From: Paraphaeosphaeria minitans
Lineage: Eukaryota; Ascomycota; Dothideomycetes; Pleosporales; Didymosphaeriaceae
Length of the DNA stretch: 64,000 nucleotides
Assembly: GCA_015832175.1 (NCBI GenBank)
Contig: WJXW01000008.1
Span: forward strand, 372,001-436,000
Direction: 5' to 3'
The notes under the pieces are model-generated. The model saw nothing but the letters and a program-made list of their open reading frames with translations, did no database searches and was not told the DNA's origin. A program made the translations under genes and the position numbers. Positions 58,914 to 64,000 of this stretch are shown here, one piece after another; the first letter of the stretch is position 1, and each line of letters starts with the position of its first letter.

Positions 58914-59543
58914 AAGAGCGTAGCTAGTCCTAAAGGGTTAAGGTTAGTTCTTAGGCAGGAGTACTTATAGAAGGTAGAAGGTCTTATTAATACATTAGTA
59001 TTTTAATAAAGTATAATAAGTTAATAATTTAGTCTACTACAATCTAAACAATAGATTAATAAATAGATTAAATATAAGTATAAGAAGCTTATTCTCGCGT
59101 TCTTATATACTAAGTAATCCCACACGTCCTAGAATCCTATATATCCTAGAGTCCTATATGTCCTAGAGTCCTGTGCGGGCAAGTCCCACGCGTCCTAGAG
59201 TTCCTATATAGGTGAGGCCTGTGCGGTCTTTAGGACCCTTAGGACCTATAACCTATTATCTAACTTATTGTGGTAAAAAGGGCTCGAACTATCACAGGAT
59301 ATTCAGGAGCAGAGTTGTAAAGAATACAAAGAGCTGATTGTAGGAAAGGATGCCGAAAGGGCAGACTATATACAAAAGAAACGAGCCTCTTGGCAAGAAT
59401 CCCGTGATATGAATTAGTGGATCCAGAAAGAATCACGGAAGTGAGTGTTTTACTTCAACATAACTGTTTAGTTAGCTAACTCTAGTAGACTAGTAGTCTA
59501 ATAAGCTTGTGCCCCACTGCTTATATATAACTAGATCCTAACA
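58914..59543 (-). repeat. 3' LTR of element III (440 bp plus a 190-bp insertion)
   Basis: 630 bp in total; removing the 185-bp insert and one 5-bp target copy leaves 440 bp, exactly the LTR length in element II. Its U3 belongs to the element II type. Confidence 0.85.
59276..59460 (-). mobile_element. solo LTR (185 bp) inserted in the LTR of element III
   Basis: On the minus strand it begins TGTTGAAGTAAAACACTC and ends TTTTTACCACAATA (probably CAACA originally). It is flanked by TAACT at 59271-59275 and 59461-59465. The internal sequence keeps normal CA and TG frequencies, unlike everything around it. It resembles Ty1/copia solo LTRs in its start and size, but no internal region is present to prove the superfamily. 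Confidence 0.75.
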
Positions 59544-59729
59544 TTATTCTTCCCCTCTAAGCTTAATATCTTTATAAGTTAACTACCTATAAAGTTATTA
59601 TCTTGTTCTATTTAATATTGCTATAGTTAAGCTAATTGTCTTAAAAAAGACTACGTTTTTATAATAGTTACCTATTTATACTATACTAAGAAGAAATATA
59701 CTTATTATCTCTCTTCTTTGCACTCTTCG

Positions 59730-60134
59730 TGTACTAATTATATTAAATAGGGAAACTAGAAGTGCAAGCCTAAAGAGATCCCTTTACTAGATTATTTAAA
59801 AATAGATGCTAAAATAGAGAGGTTAGAAAAGTTAGAAGCTAAAAAAGAGGTAAAGCTCTATATTAAGGAAGAGCTAGCTAAAGTAGCTTTCCTTTACGCC
59901 TATTAGGCGCAAGAGAAGATAGCGCGCTTACGTAATTAGTAAAAGAAATTATATTAAAAGAAACAAGAATTATTTAATTATAGTATAAGTATTATAGACA
60001 AGTTAAAAGCACTTAAGGCGTAGAAGAAGTTAGTGTAGGCTACTGCGTTAATAAATCCTAACACGCTGTTAGGCGCTAAAGTAATTAACTAGTCTATATT
60101 ATAGGCTAGCCCTTGTGCTAGTAGTAATTCCTAA
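59730..60134 (+). pseudogene. antisense Cys-cluster/coiled-coil frame in element III
   Basis: Plus-strand frame opposite to pol; one frame holds from 59730 to a TAA at 60132-60134 with only TAR interruptions. It has C-T-N-Y(Cys) at 59730-59741, then KCKPKEIPLLDYLKIDAK from 59760, AKIERLEKLEAKKEVKLYIK, EELAKVAFLYAY, LINPNTLLGAKVIN and a Cys-containing end. Predicted to be a small, strongly helical coiled-coil protein with a zinc-binding Cys motif. Aligns well with element II. Confidence 0.65.
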
Positions 60135-60199
60135 GTGCGTCCTTGTTATCTTTTTATAATTTCTAGCGTTTAATTATAGAAGTCGTTTATCTATTATTA

Positions 60200-63100
60200 A
60201 TAGTTAGATAGGTTTTCCTTAGGTTCCTATGTGTTTTTACTAGATAAATATCCTTTCTACTTAATAAGGTATTCTTTAGTGTCTATATACACATCGCGTA
60301 CTTATAGGATTTATTCTACTTTAAATTTAGTTTCTTCCTAAGCTTAGTAATAGAAGGTGGTTTTAATTAGCGTCTCTAGGTCTGCTAGTTCCAGTAGTAA
60401 TACGTAGAATACTAGGTGTATTTTTGCATCTAGCGGTAGTTCTAACTTATAGTTTACTAGTAATATTTACTTAGAAATATAAAATAGTCTAATTTTAATA
60501 TAATCTAGTTTCTTGTGTTTTTTTTTCTAAGTTTAAAGGTTCTTTGTAAGTAAATATACTTTATCCCCCTTCTTTAGCTAAGGTGCTATTTTTTATTTTT
60601 AATTTTAGTATAAAATTAATTGCTGCTAAGCTTTCTTAAGATTTTCTTAGAGTTATTAGTGTATTTTCTTTATATTTTCTACTATATCTACAGCTTCTTT
60701 TGCTTTAATTATAGTAGGAAATTATTAGTTAAAGAGATGTAGGTGTCTTCTATAGTTTATATAGAATAGTGTATGTCCTAATACTGCTAATACTTTGTTA
60801 TTATAGGCTAACTGTGCTATAAGTAGTAATAAAACCTAGTTATTCTTCTAACTGTTACAGTAGATGCGTAGGTACGTTTCTATAGTTTAGTTTATACGTT
60901 CTGTTTGTCTATCCGTTTATAGATAGTAAGCTATTAATAGTTTTTATTTTATTCTAAGCAGTGCTATAAGTGTTATCTAATAATTTAATATAAAAAGCTT
61001 GTCTCTGTCGCTAATAATTATTTTTAGGATTCTGTAGTGTCTAATTAGTTAGTCTAAGATAAGAAAAGCAAGTTCCTTTACCATTATTCTTTTAAGGTAT
61101 AGAATAAGCTTAATATACTTAATTAGTTAGTAGACTATTACTAGTATACTATTATATTTAATTCCTATTATTAGATCCTTAGAGTTTAGAATTCCTGTAA
61201 TAAAATCCATAGCGATATCTTCCTATAGTGCTATAGTATTCTAATTACTTATATCTCTTTATATTTAAGATATGTGCTATATTTATTTCTCTAGTATTCT
61301 ACACATTTATAGATATAAGTTATTATAGCTTCCTTAATTCCTTTAAAGGTGTAATTCCTTTAGATAAGTTCTATTATTTTCGTAATGCCTAGGTGTCCGT
61401 ACATAAGGTTATTGTGGTATTGTTAGATAATCTTAGTCTGTAGATATTCTAGAACTTCTTAGTTAATTACTAAAAGTTAATTTAGTTCTACTATTAGTTC
61501 TAGAGATCTATCTTTAGCTTTGCAAAGGATTATAAAGAAAGTTTTTACCTTTTCTTCTACTAGATTACTTTATTAGCTAAGAGCGTCTGCTCTGCCATTT
61601 TCTTTCCTAGCTATATAGATAATTTTAAACTTATACTACCTTATAGTTTATAACTATCTTTATTATCGTAGCGTAAGTTCTTTTATTATTATAAACCTTA
61701 GAAGGTTCTTATAATCTATGTAGATTTCTAGTGTTAAGTAACTAAGCGCATAAATCCTTTAATGCTTTAAGGCTTTAATAATAGTGTAGGGTTCTTTATT
61801 ATATACATTATATTGTGTTTTAGCGTTATTAAATTTGCATAAGTAATAGGCAATTAGGTGCTATTTACTATTATATTCTTATTTAGCGTAGGCGCCTAGT
61901 ATAAGATTGCTAGCGTCTATTTTAAAGCGCAGTAGTTTATTGCTTCTAAAATAAATAAGGATAAGTTCTATAATACATACTATCTTAAGGAGTTAGAATA
62001 ACATTCTACACTTATCTATTTATTTAAAGGGTACGTCCTTCTTTATAAAATTTATTAAAAGTATTATAACCTTTACGTAATCTTAGATGAATTGTTAATT
62101 AAATCTATAGAATTCTAAAAATTCTTAGATGTTCTTAGCTGTCTTTAGTATTAGCTAGTTCTTAATATATTTAACTTTACTTAGTACTATCTTAATTTCT
62201 TCTATAGTAATAATGTGCCTTAGGAATTTAAGTTATTTAACGTTAAACTTATTTTTCTTAAGTTTAATACAAAGGCATGCTTTGTTTAGTGCTTCTAGTA
62301 CTGTCTATACGTCCTTAGTGTAGTCTAATTTGTTTTTAGAAAAGACAAGGATATTATCTATATACGTAATAACAAATATGTCTAGATGTTTACAAAGTAC
62401 GTTATTAATAAGTGCTATAAAAGCTGCTAGTGCGTTTATAAGTCTAAAAGGTATAACCTTATATTTAAATAGTCTATAGCGTGATTAAAACGCTATTTTC
62501 TATTCTTTACCTTTCTTAATTTGTATAAGGTAGTAACCGTCTCTTAGATCTATTATTATAAATATCTTAGCTTAAAATAGTTAATCTCGTAACTTTGTAA
62601 TATTTAGTAGTAGATATTAGTTTTTTATTATTATGTTGTTAAGTTATTAGTAGTTAACGTATAGTCTGTCTAATCTATCCTTTTTCTTAATAATTTCAAA
62701 AGGGCTTACTACTAGTAACTTTAATAGTTATATATATCCTTTCTTAAAGTTTATTTTAATAAAATTACGTTCTTTAAGGAGTTCTTCTCTTATCTTACTA
62801 TATAGTAGTCTAAAGAATGGCGTCTTCTCTTCTTCTAGGTCTATTATAAGATCCTAGGGTTAATGTTTAAGTAGGTTTGCTTTTCCTTCCTTTTCTATAA
62901 ATATATGTGTTTATTTCCTATACTCTCTTAGTAAGGTAAAAGGTATGCTATTATTCTCCTTTTTACGCTTCTTAACTTAGTAGTTCCTACTAGTGTCTAC
63001 TAAGGTGTATTTCTGTTTTTTAACTATCTATTGCGGTATTATATTGTTAATAACTCCCTTATCTACTATTATTTTTAGTTAATACGTAGGCTTTGCTTAT

Positions 63101-64000
63101 AATACATAATTATAGTGTTTAAATAATATTTTCTTTATACCCTAGTTAATCTATAGGTTGTGTATTATTAACTAAGGTAATCCTAAGACTAACTTATGCT
63201 TAGATCCTAGTAAGATATTTAAGGTAAGTTCCTTTCTATATCCTTAGACTGTTATTATGGTAGTAACCTTCTAGTATATTTAAGGTGTCTTAGGCATTAG
63301 AGATCTATTCGCGATATAGATAATATAGGGTACTTCTTTCTCTAATATTATAAGTCCTGCTTATCTTACTATTTAATAAAATATAAAATTCCTTCCTACT
63401 CTTAAGTCTATAAGAGCTTAAGCCTATATTTCTTTAAGCTATACTAGTAGCTTAACTAATACTATACTTACTATAGTATTTAATTTAATAAAGGCATTTT
63501 TTTATCTAAGTTTAGGCCTAAAAAAAACATCTATTTGTATAGGTTATAGTTAAGTTCTAGTGCCTAGTATGCGTTTCTAAGCATCTGCTTCTATTATTAT
63601 TCTTAAGTATATAGCTTATATAGATTGTCTTCTTTTTCTTCCTATAAGGATATTCTTCTATTTTTCCTCCCGCAGTCTTTACTATTTCTATATACTAGTT
63701 AAATTAGTAGCTCTATTATTACTTCTTACGTAGGGCAGTTTATAAAGCTGTCTAAATATTTAGCTATATAGTAGTATTCGCAGTCTTAGTTTAAACACGT
63801 GTACTAGTATAGTTACATATAGTCTCTATTAATAAGCATATTATAGTATTTATTACCTTTTAGCGTAAAGTAAAGAAAGTATTTTACTTATTATTTATCC
63901 TAGAGGTGTTTGTTGTAAGCTGTAATAGAGTAGTCTGTTTATATCTATCTATAGCGTAGTTTCCTTTTAGGTTATTTCTTATTCTTCTCTTTCTCTGTCT
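60200..64000 (-). pseudogene. element III pol remnant
   Basis: Minus-strand chromodomain about 60215-60330 (YLIKWKGYL; a different version from elements I and II). Integrase is at about 60800-61250, RNase H about 61680-61900 and reverse transcriptase with YIDN at 62353-62364. The protease is at about 63370-63425. Heavily RIP-mutated. Confidence 0.75.

Larger units (their letters stand above)
27170..64000. repeat. RIP-mutated AT-rich retrotransposon block
   Basis: Throughout the block, CpA and TpG are nearly absent and TpA is very frequent, while CpG, CpC and CpT survive. This is the mark of RIP, which turns CpA into TpA on either strand in repeated DNA during the sexual cycle. Gln (CAR) and Trp (TGG) codons have become stops in every element, and Cys and His codons have become Tyr, so no long open frame remains. 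The block holds at least eight LTR retrotransposons in a nest and no host gene. Confidence 0.95.
58914..64000 (-). mobile_element. element III, left part of a chromovirus (family 2), minus orientation
   Basis: 3' LTR 58914-59543, then antisense frame, chromodomain, integrase, RNase H, reverse transcriptase and protease on the minus strand up to the window edge. PPT is the reverse complement of TTATTCTTCCCCTC (59544-59557). Gag and the 5' LTR are off the window. Confidence 0.85.

Noticed and set aside
27170..64000. Idea that the long stop-filled region uses a reassigned TAG/TAA code
   Set aside because: Stops trace to CAR and TGG by C-to-T change on either strand, Cys and His also become Tyr, and copies differ by such transitions; RIP explains all of it.

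Overview
This 64 kb window is from a filamentous ascomycete (Pezizomycotina; a Dothideomycete is my best guess, from gene content and the two-compartment layout). The supporting signs are short introns (mostly 46-70 nt, GTRNGT-like donors, CTAAC/CTGAC branch points, CAG/TAG acceptors), conserved fungal genes (MMM1, RIX1, a TTC7/YPP1 homologue, a WHIM/WSD chromatin protein, zinc-cluster regulators), and a textbook RIP (repeat-induced point mutation) signature: CpA/TpG almost absent and TpA hugely enriched, with CpG, CpC and CpT retained.

The left part (1 to about 27,000) is a normal gene-rich compartment. In order: a WHIM-domain nuclear protein (503-2897 +); MMM1 of the ER-mitochondria tether ERMES (3456-4926 -); a five-exon short-chain dehydrogenase (5876-7158 +); a 280-residue unknown protein (7325-8167 +); a 2.75 kb gene-poor gap; a fungal nuclear-type unknown (10924-12117 -); RIX1 for 60S ribosome assembly (12620-15013 -), sharing a 279 bp divergent promoter with a TTC7/YPP1-like TPR protein (15293-18997 +); a protein with a C-terminal Zn2Cys6-like cluster (19453-20570 +); a C2HC plus Zn2Cys6 transcription factor (21558-23054 -); a serine-rich coiled-coil unknown (about 24374-25796 +); and a TENA/THI-4 family protein (26192-26977 -). 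These are mostly unrelated housekeeping and regulatory genes, not a pathway cluster.

From about 27,170 to the right edge, the DNA is an AT-rich, RIP-destroyed nest of LTR retrotransposons with no surviving host gene. I resolve two Ty3/gypsy families by their LTRs and 5-bp target-site duplications. Family 1 has 190-193 bp LTRs starting TGTGATGGG (elements E, C, D, A, B). Family 2 is a chromodomain-bearing chromovirus with 411 or 440 bp LTRs starting or ending TGTTA/TAACA (elements I, II, III). They are stacked: E is split by C, C by D, D by A, A by I, B and III, B by II; III is in turn hit by a small, barely mutated solo LTR. That is six nested insertion levels, and the right halves of E, C, D, A and III should lie beyond base 64,000.

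The most interesting signal is inside these dead elements. Both families carry a decayed but readable open frame on the strand opposite gag-pol, between the chromodomain and the 3' LTR. In family 2 it encodes a small Cys cluster (CX2CX6-7C) followed by a charged coiled coil. The antisense frame and the neighbouring U3 come in different versions on otherwise near-identical elements, which suggests modular exchange of the 3' end.
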